From Astrocystis sublimbata (Eukaryota > Ascomycota > Sordariomycetes > Xylariales > Xylariaceae): 64,000 nucleotides of DNA. Shown here one piece after another: positions 10,936 to 21,977 of this stretch. Under the pieces are notes generated by a model that was given only the letters and a program-made list of their open reading frames with translations, did not search any database and was not told the DNA's origin. Every line of letters begins with the position of its first letter. Positions within the stretch are counted from its first letter, which is position 1. Where the stretch lies: NCBI GenBank assembly GCA_022453515.1, contig JAJNNY010000005.1, positions 1-64,000 of the forward strand. The letters are read 5' to 3'. Position numbers and translations under genes: made by a program.

Positions 10936-12236
10936 GGTGTTGTTGTTGTGATGTTGGATACCTATGTCACAGCAATTCATTCAAACTAATGAGAAATGAG
11001 ATTTTGGGAGAATGCTGACTTCTAGACGGAGACTTCTGTATGAATCTGATCATAATGTTGGAGATTCAGTCGGCACCGTTCATACTTATATGCCTACTTA
11101 CACGCAGCAGCATAATCATGATATGTCATGTATCCAAACCGCATCATGGCACCGACTGCAGAGGGGATCTACTTACTCCCAGCCCCTTACCAATAGACAA
11201 AACCTTAGGACTGATGACTGGGCTTCGAACGGGAACAACGATCAACCGCAGTTGGGACAATATTATACCACTTACATGCACTGCGCTGACTGAAGGGCGT
11301 TGAACGACACCAATGGATGGGTGGTGAGTGGCTAAGAAAGTCCCCTATTGAGCATTAATGTGACGTCGCATGGCTTAGTAAACTAGCAGCCCTTGAAGTT
11401 GGTAAGCAAATTGCCAACTGCAGAAATTCGGGGTGCGACTACTGACTACCTGCAGGTTATCTAGACAGGACCCTGATTCGACAAACCATATCCCGCCTCG
11501 GCCTCTGTTTCCATGATTCATCGACGACGTATGATCAATCAATCAACATCACCAACGAACATGCAGCATGTGGCTTGAGTTGGTGTGCTTGCTGACCGAC
11601 CATCCATCATCTTAATTTGATACTAATACCACATTGGCTCTATTTCAATAGCCCCGTGAACATACCTCAATTACCTCACACCCCTATCATACTACTTCCC
11701 AACAACCGAGAAGCACAACGGTTGTCAAGTTGAAGCATGCGATAACTGAGTCGAACAATAGGGGGCCCGATAATGCAATCACAAACGGTGACTATATCAG
11801 AAAGGGCAATTCATATCTTCATTCACGTCAAAGCAGATGCATGTATGTACTCTATTCGTTAGTCCGGTGTCCCGAAGCTGAAGAATCCGGGTCTGAAAGA
11901 ATGAGCAGGACAGCTCGGTTCGCAGGGTTCTGTTACCAGACCCCCGAAAACCCGCTGTGTATAATTGTTCTCGCGTCTTTTTGTGGTCTCAATGCCATTG
12001 AATGTAATCTCGAGAGATCACAGCAATAAGACGTATCGTATCTGAACGCTGAATGTAGATGTAGACGGGGGGTTATAAAGAAAGAAGAAGAAGATAAAGA
12101 AGAAAAGGGGAGGGATCAATATACAATCATGTACAATTGTCTTCTCTATATACGGAGATGGGTATATGTTGGTCTTGTTGTATGTTGTACAAATCTTTGG
12201 TACACGTTCTACCTCGTTTCAAGTTATCACGCCGTC
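10936..12236. other. Intergenic, palindrome edge to CYM1
   Basis: The first 313 bp belong to the palindrome arm. The rest, from 11,249, is single-copy within this window. Only short ORFs occur (11,012-11,303; 11,730-12,029; 12,129-12,452), none with recognisable content; the last overlaps the 3' end of the presequence protease antisense. A purine-rich tract at 12,075-12,115 is probably downstream of the CYM1 stop. Confidence 0.5.
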
Positions 12237-15200
12237 CTACTCAGTGACAGCGACGTTGATCTCCTTCACCATCCAGGAGTCGTCGACCCAGTCTTGCTTC
12301 TTGCCCAAGAAAGCAGTCTGTTCGTTCTGCTTGGCGAGCGCGTCGACGATGTACTTTTGCGCTACTTCTTGGACTTGATCCTTTGTCACATCAAGAAGCT
12401 GCTCTCGTCTCTTTTGCTGCATTTCGTCCGTGACTCCGGACACGAACCGTAGCATGCCCTCAGTGTTTACCGATTTGGGGGCATCAACGCTTTGGAAGAC
12501 GGAAATTTTGGCTTCTTCTATGTCTTGGTTGGACCATGCTTTATCAACAGCGAAGCGCCCTGCGTTCCTCATGATGGACAGCGTGTTCTGGGGATTGGGA
12601 TCCCGGTATGAGTAAAAACCGAACAGTCCCTCCAGTCCCTTCATATACGCGCCACCTCCATATGCACCACCCTTCTCACGGATCTCATGATGCAGGTGCT
12701 TGTGCGTTAGGAGTTGTGCTAGGATTTGGAGTGGGGCGCCATCGGAAGAGGTGTATGAAACTGTCGGTACGGCCAAACTTCCGTAGTAGACCTGGTAAGG
12801 CAGTGGGAAGAATGCTTTTACATCGCGAGTCGGAGTTTGTCCCGAGCTTGCGGGGAATTTCACAGCCTGGCTTGCTCGGGCGGACATGAACTGTGTCAGA
12901 GCTGAAGAATTGGCCGACGCGCTGTCAGGCCCGCAGGTTAAAGCAGTACGGATGTTATTGCCAGCCAGAGCGATAGCTTGGATCTGCTTGAGTTTGCTAA
13001 TGATGTCTTCCAGCTTGTCTGATTCAGGCCGCGCAGCCAGCGAAGTTATCAGCTTTACCTGCGACAAACCGCTGACTTGTTCGGTAAGCCATGCATCCCG
13101 AGTGAGCCCAGATTCAGCGTATCTTCGAGCGTAAGCATGGCCAGATGATGCGATATCATTAACAATGCCGTCAGCCGAAGCTTGGAGGAGCTGCCGTATC
13201 CTGAGGGCTGCCTCTGGGCTATCGAAGTTTGTCTCTAGAATGAGCTTCCGCAGAAGATCAAACATTTCAGGCACATTGCGGTCGAGGGCCATTCCTCTCA
13301 GGACGAGCCCTTCAGATGTATGGTGAAAGTCGTTGGGTGAAGGCGTCGTCATATAGCTGACGGAGATACCACCCGTCTTCAGTTTGATCGAGTCTTCGAG
13401 TTGTTCCATCGTCATATCCTTAGTACCCAGGCGCATGATGGAATCGGTGAAGAGAGGGATGAGCGAGCGAAGGTCATCCGGCAAATTCTCAAATGTGTTG
13501 ATTGCTCGAAAATACGTAAGCCCATTGGTTGGGGCTTCTCGCCATTGGATCTTGGTTCCGTCCAGGACCTCGTCACGGACTATGACGGGTTCCTTTCCTC
13601 TGGGAATATCCCGCACATGTACGGAGGGAAGGCAGCTCAAGTCCTGGGTGCTGGATTTGTTCTGTTCTACTAAAAGCTCAAGCTCTCGCTCTTCGAAGAA
13701 CTTGCGAGCAGCCTCTTCGCCACCCGCCTCCTCTGTAGCCTGGGCGATCTTCGATGCTAACCGCTCCTCTTCTTCCTTGGCTAATTCGGCGCTGTAGCCA
13801 TCCGAGGGTGCCATTGTGAAAGTCAGGGTGTTGTCGTTGATCAAATATTTGTCCATGAGACTCTCGAGATAACCGCCTTGCGCAAGCTTCGCCTCAAAGG
13901 CAGCGACGGTATCATTCCACGCTAACGAGTCAAAAGGATCAGTGCCTGAGAACCACTTTCCCTTTAGGCGCTGTAATACGTTCATTCCAAAGTTGGCTGT
14001 CTTGTGCTTCAAGCTCAGTTCGAGTTGGTGCATATATCCGTCGATTTTGCCTCGCTCGAAACCCTTGTCGCGCACCTCTCGGAGTATCCTTTGCACCTCA
14101 CTCTTCACTTTCTCAACATTGGACTCACTGACTCCCGTCAAGCCAACAGAGAAGGTTCCGGTAGCCGCTGACCCGTCGTACCCGGCGTTGGGGCTAAAGT
14201 CGGTGCCAAGGCCGCTCTCAACGAGACCTTTGTATAACGGCGAACCATAACCGTCCATCAAAAGCGACGACAGCAGTGCCACGGAGAAGGATTCAACAAC
14301 GTCACTTGTATCTCCAGCAATCCATGAGACTGAGGTCTTGTACTGCTTATCGGGATCCGCCAGGGGATCCACAGGCCCAAAGACTTTTACCGTCCGGGGC
14401 CCGTCGCTCAGGTCGATGGGCTGTTTGTGTTCGATGTCTGCCTGTATCCTCTCGAATGCGCTCATTTGCGCATCAATCTCTCTGAGGTGGTCGGCTAGAG
14501 GCATATCTCCGTACGTCATTAACTTAGCATTACTGGGATGGTAATGCTCGGCTTGGAACCTCTTGAGTTGTTCGTAGGTCAAGTCGGTGATTTTCTGAGG
14601 GTCACCGCCAGAGTTGTGGATGGATGGGAAAATGTGGTCTTGGAAGCGAATGTAGAACAGATATCCGGCGTCGGACATCTGTCCCTTCATCTCATTGTAG
14701 ACGACGCCCTTGAAGACGAGCTTGCTATCGTCGGGATTGGCCTCGCCCTCGGCTTCGGCGGTTCTCGGGTTCTCGGGGCCTATGCGCCAGCCCTCCTGAG
14801 TGAAGTCGGTCTGTTTGAGGAGCGGGTGAAGGGTCGCATCGAGGTAGACGGACATGAGATTCTGGAAGTCGCGCGCATTGGTGGTGGCGAAAGGGTAGAA
14901 AGTATGGTCGGAGGCCGTGAAGGCGTTCATGAAGTTGGACAGGGTGCGCGGAAGCATCTTGAAGAAGGGATCACGAATAGGGTATTTTTCGCTGCCGCAG
15001 AGAGTCGTGTGCTCGAGGATGTGAGGAACGCCGGTATCATCCGGGGGATTTGTCTTGAAGCCGATGGAGAAGACATTATTGCTGTCGTCTCTAGCGATGT
15101 GGAGATAGTCGGCGCCGGTCTTGTCGTGCTTCAGATGAAGCGCAGTCAGCTCGAGCTCGGGGACGTGCTTCGTCCGTAGCAAGGTGAAGCCATGGATCTT

Positions 15201-15275
15201 CTCGCCAGGGCTGGGATACTGGGAGAGTTCTGTGACTGCTCGCTTCGCCGCGCCCTTCACAGCATTGCGCAACAT
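12237..15275 (-). CDS. CYM1: Mitochondrial presequence protease (CYM1/PreP, M16C)
   Basis: Intronless, 1,012 residues. The inverted zinc motif HILEH is at residues 85-89 and the third zinc ligand is Glu195 in [10 protein letters not shown], as in M16C metallopeptidases of the PreP/Cym1 family. These degrade cleaved mitochondrial targeting peptides in the matrix. The ATG at 15,275 (CACC-ATG context) gives a basic, Ala-rich N terminus ([14 protein letters not shown]) suitable as a mitochondrial presequence. The open frame continues upstream to 15,374 but without another ATG. Length agrees with the family (about 990-1,030). No unusual residue was noticed in the active-site region. Confidence 0.95.
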   Translation of the reverse strand: MLRNAVKGAAKRAVTELSQYPSPGEKIHGFTLLRTKHVPELELTALHLKHDKTGADYLHIARDDSNNVFSIGFKTNPPDDTGVPHILEHTTLCGSEKYPIRDPFFKMLPRTLSNFMNAFTASDHTFYPFATTNARDFQNLMSVYLDATLHPLLKQTDFTQEGWRIGPENPRTAEAEGEANPDDSKLVFKGVVYNEMKGQMSDAGYLFYIRFQDHIFPSIHNSGGDPQKITDLTYEQLKRFQAEHYHPSNAKLMTYGDMPLADHLREIDAQMSAFERIQADIEHKQPIDLSDGPRTVKVFGPVDPLADPDKQYKTSVSWIAGDTSDVVESFSVALLSSLLMDGYGSPLYKGLVESGLGTDFSPNAGYDGSAATGTFSVGLTGVSESNVEKVKSEVQRILREVRDKGFERGKIDGYMHQLELSLKHKTANFGMNVLQRLKGKWFSGTDPFDSLAWNDTVAAFEAKLAQGGYLESLMDKYLINDNTLTFTMAPSDGYSAELAKEEEERLASKIAQATEEAGGEEAARKFFEERELELLVEQNKSSTQDLSCLPSVHVRDIPRGKEPVIVRDEVLDGTKIQWREAPTNGLTYFRAINTFENLPDDLRSLIPLFTDSIMRLGTKDMTMEQLEDSIKLKTGGISVSYMTTPSPNDFHHTSEGLVLRGMALDRNVPEMFDLLRKLILETNFDSPEAALRIRQLLQASADGIVNDIASSGHAYARRYAESGLTRDAWLTEQVSGLSQVKLITSLAARPESDKLEDIISKLKQIQAIALAGNNIRTALTCGPDSASANSSALTQFMSARASQAVKFPASSGQTPTRDVKAFFPLPYQVYYGSLAVPTVSYTSSDGAPLQILAQLLTHKHLHHEIREKGGAYGGGAYMKGLEGLFGFYSYRDPNPQNTLSIMRNAGRFAVDKAWSNQDIEEAKISVFQSVDAPKSVNTEGMLRFVSGVTDEMQQKRREQLLDVTKDQVQEVAQKYIVDALAKQNEQTAFLGKKQDWVDDSWMVKEINVAVTE

Positions 15276-17201
15276 GGTGTCGTGGGCGTGGCGTGATATC
15301 GAGCGGGCGTTTGTGCAGGCTCCGAACGAACGATCTAGATGCCTAGGACGGAATTGAATATATTCCGGGAGCAATTAGACAAGTACCAAGGATTCGTATC
15401 CGACGCAGCGATGCAGCAGCCCGGACGACAGACTACCTGTGCAAAAGATGGTGCTGGAGGAACGTTCGAGGAAGGTTGTTCCTAGGTCGGCATGTGTCTA
15501 GAAACTCGCCGAACATTACAATAGTTTGCATTGAGAAAATCCAATGACGCCTCCAGGCTTGCCGGGTGCACCCATTCCCGATCTAGGTAGGTACCTCCCT
15601 GAGACACCTAACCTTGAATGCCCACTAAGTCCTTGGAGAGGGTTTATGTGCATAGCGGGCTTAGCTTATTCAACTAACAAGATGATGCATACATTCAGGA
15701 CAAGGAATACACGCCAGGCTCGAAACAATACCTATCTCTATCTACCACAACAGTATTCCAAAAGTTGCTTCGATCTATACCCGGTCCATTGGTCGACCAG
15801 GTCTAGTCAAATATCAACGTTGAAGAAACATCAATTACTCAGAGAATATATGTACAGGTGCTGTCCAGGACGAGGCCAGGCGACCTAGGTAATTCGATAC
15901 CATAGTAGTGTCGTTTAACTCAAGGGTGCATGCATGGTAGGTATCCTGCGTGATTTCGGGTAGCAACATACATCATATGGCTACAACCTTGAAGGTTAAA
16001 TTGAGTTTCTATCACTATTTCTTTTCATTATATTTTTGTTTCCAAATTGCTCAGGTAATTAATTACACTTGAGGAGCTGATAGAGTAGTACATACATGAG
16101 AGCAAGGGGGCAGCAGGTGTTTGCGCAATGACGTGGATTTGACATGTCCAACACCTCGAACTTGAGGTAACTATCCACATGCCGTGTATATAAATGAAAC
16201 TCAAACAGTTTATTGGCCGAGTTCACAAACAGATTGCTCGAGACTCAGACCCGTCAGGTACGGCTTGTGCCGTGCTGTGCCTTGCAAATCTCAATATTGC
16301 AACCGGCTCCATCAAATCCATCAAACTCCCCCACTGTGGACCGCCTCCTCGGGTAGGTAGGTACTGCGAGGTACAAGCCATCCAGGTGCCATCCAGAGTG
16401 ACAGGAACACAATTTGGAAGGACACAGCGACGGGCAAGAGGTACCGATGATTCCGAATCCCAATCATGGCACCGAGATCTCTGGCCAAGCCCAGCCAGCC
16501 CGGTGCGCCTGCCTGGGCCCCCTTGCGTGCTCGCGTGCCTGCCACTGGCCAGGGGGCGAGGGGGGGGAGGTGTCTTGGAGGAAGTAGGTACCTACCTAGG
16601 TAGTTCTGGTAAAAACCTTGAGGTGAGGTAGCACGCCGCACCACTGGCAGGCATGTGCCCAGGTGCCCTAGACGGAGGTACAGTTGCCCTGCACCCACTG
16701 TACCACCTTCCTAGCCCTGGTCCCTGGTCCCTGGAGGTACCTGCCGATGTACCTGCAATATCAAACGCCCCGGTTGAGTCATCGACCCCAATATCCAGCA
16801 GTGGCCATCCCTACCCACCTCACGTAACCGGCACTATCTACTAAACCGACTCGACCAGCCGCCGCCGCCGCCGCCTCGTGTCTATCTCGACAAACTTCTC
16901 TTAACAACCATCGTGACCACCGTTGACGCCGTTATACGCGCCCAAATACCCAGCAACACGCCCCAAACCCACCAATCGTTGCATTCCCCTCCGTCACGCC
17001 CCCGTATACGCAAAATATTTACTGCATTGCCTCTCAGATGCGCTGTTCTATCTCGCCCACGTAAGCAGCACCTGTTGGCCCCAGTTCGAACTCACGAACG
17101 ATCGCCTTCGCCGCTATTGTTGCCCGTGCCGACGCCGATTATATCGCCGACGCCGCCGCTTACCTCTGACCTACAGGCTTCGTTTTCTTTCTTAGTCTAC
17201 C
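15276..17201. other. Intergenic between CYM1 and taxilin
   Basis: A 1.9-kb divergent intergenic region. It contains copies of the palindromic motif around TACCTAGGTA (15,583-15,596; 16,584-16,603), a short GCC repeat at about 16,860-16,876, and a pyrimidine-rich leader before the taxilin ATG. ORFs at 15,544, 16,194 and 16,913 are low-complexity and not credible genes. Confidence 0.5.
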
Positions 17202-19219
17202 ATGGCATCTATAAGCCATCGTGCGCCCTCAGCACCGCCGACACCCATCGCATCCGTCCCGAACAACACCTCTTCACAGTTTCACGAAGACCCCTCCATC
17301 TCGAACGGCCACCATGTCCCCGTCCATGAGCCTCGCCCTGCGCCGACACCGACGCCTGCCATGGCCTCCGGCCCCAAGAAGGCCAAGGGCAAGAAGGCGC
17401 TCGACTCTTCGGAAGCCTCCAAGCTAGTCGCGGCTAGGATATCCCAACTCGAGGTCGATACTGCCGCCGAGAGAGAACAAGAAGCCGAGATTGGTACGTT
17501 GAAGTCTTATATTTTGCGGCGAGGCGACCCACGTTCTATTTGAGACCTATTATATCGCATTCGGCGCATGGAACGACGCTGTTTTCTCACTTTGAGATAC
17601 CATGTTGGAACGGAGCGCATGTTTTTATGGGCAACACGACCAGGATTATCTAGGTACATGTTGAGAAACACTTTCGAACTCGTGGGTCACTTCTAGGTGG
17701 GATGATATCCTACGGTCGACTTGAAACCCGATGCGCTTCTGATGGGGCGAATTCCCCGTGGAGTGGACGACGATAGCCGGACGCGGCGTCCGATGGCTCT
17801 CCATGCCATTTTTTCTTTGCACTGGCTCCCCCAATTCAGTCGAAACTCTTTCGCGCTCTATCTACAATGCGGGTTTGCTGACTTTTATCCACCGGTTTCA
17901 GACCGAGAAGTTCGCAAAGCCAACCGTGAATTAAACCACCAGATGAACAAGATGAACGATATGGACAAAATCGACCTTCTCACCAAACGATCTTCTGAAC
18001 TGTTTGCGAATCTAAAGCGACTTGAACGCGAAAACATTAAAAACAAGAAGCGCGCCGATCAGTTGCAAAAGGATAAAGACTCCAGTAGGACCGACCTCAG
18101 CAAGCAGATCGGCCTCAAGGAGAAGCTGGAGAAACTCTGTCGTGAATTGCAAAAGGAAAATAACAAACTTAAGGTAGTTTCCAAGCTCTAGCCTCGCAAG
18201 ATGGTGAAGCTGATGCAGGGCTGTGTAGAATGAACACCGCGCTCTGAACGACTCACATGACCGACTGAAGAATTCCTCTGATGAGCGCTTTAAGAAACTG
18301 CTCGAAACGTTAGAGGGGCATCAAGAAGAAAAGGATAATCCGCGAAAACAGGTCGTGTACATGAAAGCAGAGGAACTGTACAGCCTCCTTTTTCAGACAA
18401 GGTTTCGTATTCACTGGCTGACATTGGTGGAATAGGTTTAAGAATCGGTTTAAGTCCCTGATCGAGCAGTATGAGTTACGCGAACTCCACTTTCATTCGG
18501 CCATGCGGACGAAGGAAATAGAGGTTCAGTGGAACATGGCACGATATGAGCAGCAGAAGAAGGCAGTGGAAGCCGAAGGCAATCGTGCCCGCCAACTCAA
18601 CTCCCAGGTCCTCACATTCACCAAGACGGAAACCGAACTGCGAAACCAGCTCAATGTCTACGTCGAAAAGTTCAAGCAGGTATGCACCCTGTTTCTTTCT
18701 CTTGCACGCCCACGTCAGGCGTTAACAAGCGACGAGGTCGAGGATACCCTAAATAACAGTAACGATCTGTTTTTAACGTTTCGCAAGGAGATGGAAGACA
18801 TGTCCAAGAAGACGAAGAAGCTGGAAAAGGAGAACGAGGCATTCAGGCGCAGAGACGGAGCTCTGAACCAAAACATCCTCAAGATGGCCGAGGAACGCAA
18901 CAAGCATCTGAAGGACATCGACGATGGGAAGAAGAAAAACGACAAGCTCACCAGCATTATCAACCAAATGCAACGACAAGGTCGCGGCATGCCGGCGGGC
19001 ATGCAGGGGACGATAGACAGCTGTTACCCCGAGAACGGCGACGTGGACGACGGCGAGCTCGAGGGTGACGAGGACAGCGAGTGCGAGTACGACGAGGAGG
19101 GCGAGGAGCAGCTGAGCGAGGGAGAGTTCGATGACGACACGGAAGAAGAACAGCCGCAGCCGGGTGTACCGGGGGCGTTCGGGCCGGAGCGGCCGCCTGC
19201 CATGAACGGTCATCGCTAG
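17202..19219 (+). CDS. Taxilin-family coiled-coil protein
   Basis: Five exons: 17,202-17,493, 17,902-18,173, 18,229-18,377, 18,436-18,679 and 18,737-19,219, together 479 residues in one frame. Residues about 70-400 form one long coiled coil with the taxilin signatures ELFKNRFKSLIEQYELRE and DTLNNSNDLFLTFRKEMEDM. The N terminus is Pro/Ser-rich with a Lys/Ala patch; the C terminus is strongly acidic. Taxilins bind syntaxins and function in vesicle traffic; the role in fungi is little defined. The donor at 18,378 (GTACAG) was preferred over GTTTCG at 18,402 because it gives a 58-nt rather than a 34-nt intron and restores the family sequence. The first intron is long (408 nt). Converges on LTV1. 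Confidence 0.9.
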
Positions 19220-19821
19220 GAGGACGAGACACCGGAATGGCAGCTGGAAAGCACGCTACCGCGGCCGATCGCCGACCTTGTACACTGGCTTGGCGGCTGG
19301 AAGGACTCAGCCTGGGATGCTCTTGCACCCGATGTGTAGAGAACACTTGCCGCATCTGACATCTGCAGTGTGTCATGGGGAGGAGTTCAAGGAATAGGAG
19401 TGACCTGGTCGAACTACATAACAGGACCTGGACAAACATCTCCTCTCCCCGCCCGCGATAGTAACATGAATTAGAAGCGATCACGCTTTCTAGGCTAAGC
19501 TGGTAGACCAGTAGTTGATAGGCTGTTGGCTACATCGGGCACCCTTGCATCCTGTACATGTAGCATGCGAGATGACAGTGATGCGTTGTAGGAGTACGAT
19601 TAATTGAGCGCGTTGTTGATGATTACCTTCTAGATGGCTTGTAACCCACTTCGCCCGCACTTTCTCGCATCCACACACATTGTGCACATTGACCCACCGA
19701 AGCAAGATAGGATATGACATGCCGGACTCGAAACTGATTCATGTCTATAGGGTATCTAAGATTTTTTTGATATTCTTTTTCTTTTGAAAGAGTACGTGGC
19801 AGCTATGGAGCCAAGCATGCA
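19220..19821. other. Convergent intergenic, taxilin/LTV1
   Basis: About 600 bp between two stop codons. Both 3' untranslated regions must lie here. A T-rich stretch at 19,760-19,790 is likely part of LTV1's 3' processing region. No gene is visible. Confidence 0.5.
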
Positions 19822-21340
19822 TCATCTTGCCCTCGACGACGATGCACCTCCAGCCTTCGCTGCGGCCGCCGGCCTTTGCTGCTGCTTGACACCATACTTG
19901 GCCGGCACCTTGGCGGGGCCGAGTTCCCTCCTGAAGTCGTCGAACTGCTCGACACCGTTCCCCCACTTCCCCTTTTTCACCGTCTTCTTGCCGACCTGCG
20001 AGTAGCCATCCAGGAACTCGTCCATGATGCTGTCGAAGTTGGACGGCATGGGCCCTGTGACGCTCGACGCCGTCGACATCATCGACATGGCATTCGACCT
20101 CGTGTCGTCGTCGTCCGCGTCGTCGGGCATTTCGCCATCCCAGTCGTCGTAAGCGTCGTGGTTGGGGTTGTATTGCTTCTGCTCAAGGACCTCGAAGCGC
20201 GCGTCTAGCAGGCTGAGCTGCTCCGTGCGCACTAGAGAGGAGGAGGTCATCGAGTAGCCTGACTGCGAGGTGAGGGCGCCCTTGCGCTTCTTGCGCCGCC
20301 CGCCGTTGGTGGTTGTGGTCATCAGGCTAGATTGCAGATCCGACGCCGAGGGCGCGCCGCGCGGGACACGGCCGCCGGTCTTCTGGTTCTTTTTGAATTT
20401 CTGGAAGTCCTCGAGCCAGTTCTCGTTCTGGACCACATCGCCTTCTTCGCCTGTTAAGTCATCTCTGTCACCTGCCTTTGCGCCGGCAACAGGGACTAAA
20501 TCAGGCACTGACTCGTCTTGATTCGTCTTGTATTCCTTCTTTGGTTTCTCCGTATCGTCCGTCTCCCAGCCGGCGTCATCCTCAAAATCCTCATCACCAA
20601 ACTCATCGAACTCATTCTCGAACTCGATGTCATCCAGTTCCCTCCCATCCTTCGCTAATTGCTGGAAGAAACCGTCGTCTTCGCCATCCACGTACGCCTC
20701 GTCCTCGAGCGCTTCAAGCACCTCGCGTAGCCGCGGGTCCATGTCTGGCTGAAAGCCCGCAATGGTGTCGGGAATCTCCTGCTGCGCCTGATAGGTGACG
20801 TGCTGGAGGTTCTTGCTCGGCAGGAAGCTCTCGTCAAAGAGTTCCTTTTCCTTCTTCTTACGCGCCTCCTCATCGTATTCGAGGTCGAGCTGTCTGATGG
20901 CATCTTCTAAACTTTGCTTGTGTTTCCCCTTTCCTTTATTCTGTTCATTTTTCGCTTCTACGAAGACAACATCGCCACCTCCGCCTCCCGAACCGAGGTC
21001 ACGCAGATGCTGCATGTAGTCGTATTCTGTGTCGTCGTAGTACACTCCGTAAGCGGCAGCCTCGCCCTCGTTGGCGCGCATGCGGGCGACATCGTCAGCG
21101 CCGAGTTCCGAAGCGAGGTCGTTGAGTTTCTTGCTTCGTGCGTCGTTGTTGAGATTGTTTGTGGGGTTGAGCACCATCGACGGCGCGGCGTCGTCGTGGA
21201 TTAGAGGGTCATTTTGAGGTCGGTGCACCAGCGTGAAGTGCTGGGCAGTCTTTTTATCGCTGGGGAGGGTATGTTAGTAAGTCGCATGTTCCTGCCAGGC
21301 AAGCGATTGAATCCGCTTACATCCACTTGCCCTTCGGCAT
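19822..21340 (-). CDS. LTV1: LTV1, 40S ribosome biogenesis/export factor
   Basis: Two exons, 21,340-21,321 (20 nt: ATG plus six codons) and 21,259-19,822, giving 485 residues. The split N terminus reads [20 protein letters not shown], the highly conserved Ltv1 start. Further signs are the conserved [11 protein letters not shown] segment, acidic blocks (around [20 protein letters not shown]) and a basic C-terminal region. Ltv1 rides on pre-40S particles and is released by phosphorylation late in maturation. A model starting at the first long frame (21,228) would miss the tiny first exon. It shares its upstream region with divergent LSG1 and converges on taxilin. Confidence 0.93.
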
Positions 21341-21977
21341 TTTGAAGGTTGAGACGGGTTTGCGCCGACAGTTATGTGATGTGGGAGTGCGGGGATAGAG
21401 TGATGGCGGGTTAAATGAAGGGAGGAGGGGTGTAGCCGTGATGGTTTGTAGATTTTAATGTAGATGTTGAACAAGATGGTACCTGGATGGGCCAAATCTT
21501 TCAACTTTTTAGCCAGTGCATGCAACCCTACCTGCAACAGGCAATGAACATTTGCCGGCTCATACGAGTAGTGGCAGCGCGCCCAACCTCAGGGCAAAGG
21601 GCCCCCAGCCAAGCCCAAAAATTAATGGAGGATATGGAGGGGTCGAAGGGCTTATCGGGCGTTATCGGGCGCAGTGTGACGCAAAAATTCCTATTTGCCC
21701 CTCGTCCTGGCACCCTGTCGAGTCGCCCCTCCATCTATCAATTAATTAATCAGCCCAGCACTTTGCGCCACTACCGTTGCGACCGTGATACCACTGGATT
21801 TAGTACTCTAACACACGAGCAACCATCTCACAACCATCACCACAAGATCATCTCTCCGACGACTCAACTACCTTTTGGTTCCCCAGAAATCGAATCGTAT
21901 CCTAGAAATTTACATTTCTATTTTACACATTATTACTACTCGTCTCAGGCCGCGCAAGGCACTGGCCATCGTACAAG
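21341..21977. promoter_or_regulatory. Bidirectional promoter, LTV1/LSG1
   Basis: A 637-bp region between two divergent ATGs. Visible elements are a perfect tandem repeat of TTATCGGGCG (21,652-21,661 and 21,662-21,671) and two CAAAAATT tracts (21,616-21,623; 21,682-21,689). The A/T tracts resemble the RRPE element of yeast ribosome-biogenesis genes, but that is only suggestive. Confidence 0.55.

Larger units (their letters stand above)
5744..11248. repeat. Right arm of giant palindrome
   Basis: Exact reverse complement of 1-5,505. The arm reaches at least 11,248, which pairs with window base 1. Whether it extends further cannot be tested here because the partner sequence lies outside the window. 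Its genes are the mirror images of those in the left arm. Confidence 0.97.

Noticed and set aside
14538..15179. 213-residue plus-strand ORF opposite CYM1.
   Set aside because: Antisense shadow of the M16C protease coding frame, which has clear catalytic motifs.
16194..16631. 145-residue ORF upstream of taxilin.
   Set aside because: Contains intergenic motif copies and low-complexity GC tracts; no domain and no Kozak-like start.
18402..18435. A 34-nt intron in taxilin using GTTTCG.
   Set aside because: Too short for a fungal spliceosomal intron; the 58-nt alternative from 18,378 keeps the frame and gives the conserved family sequence.
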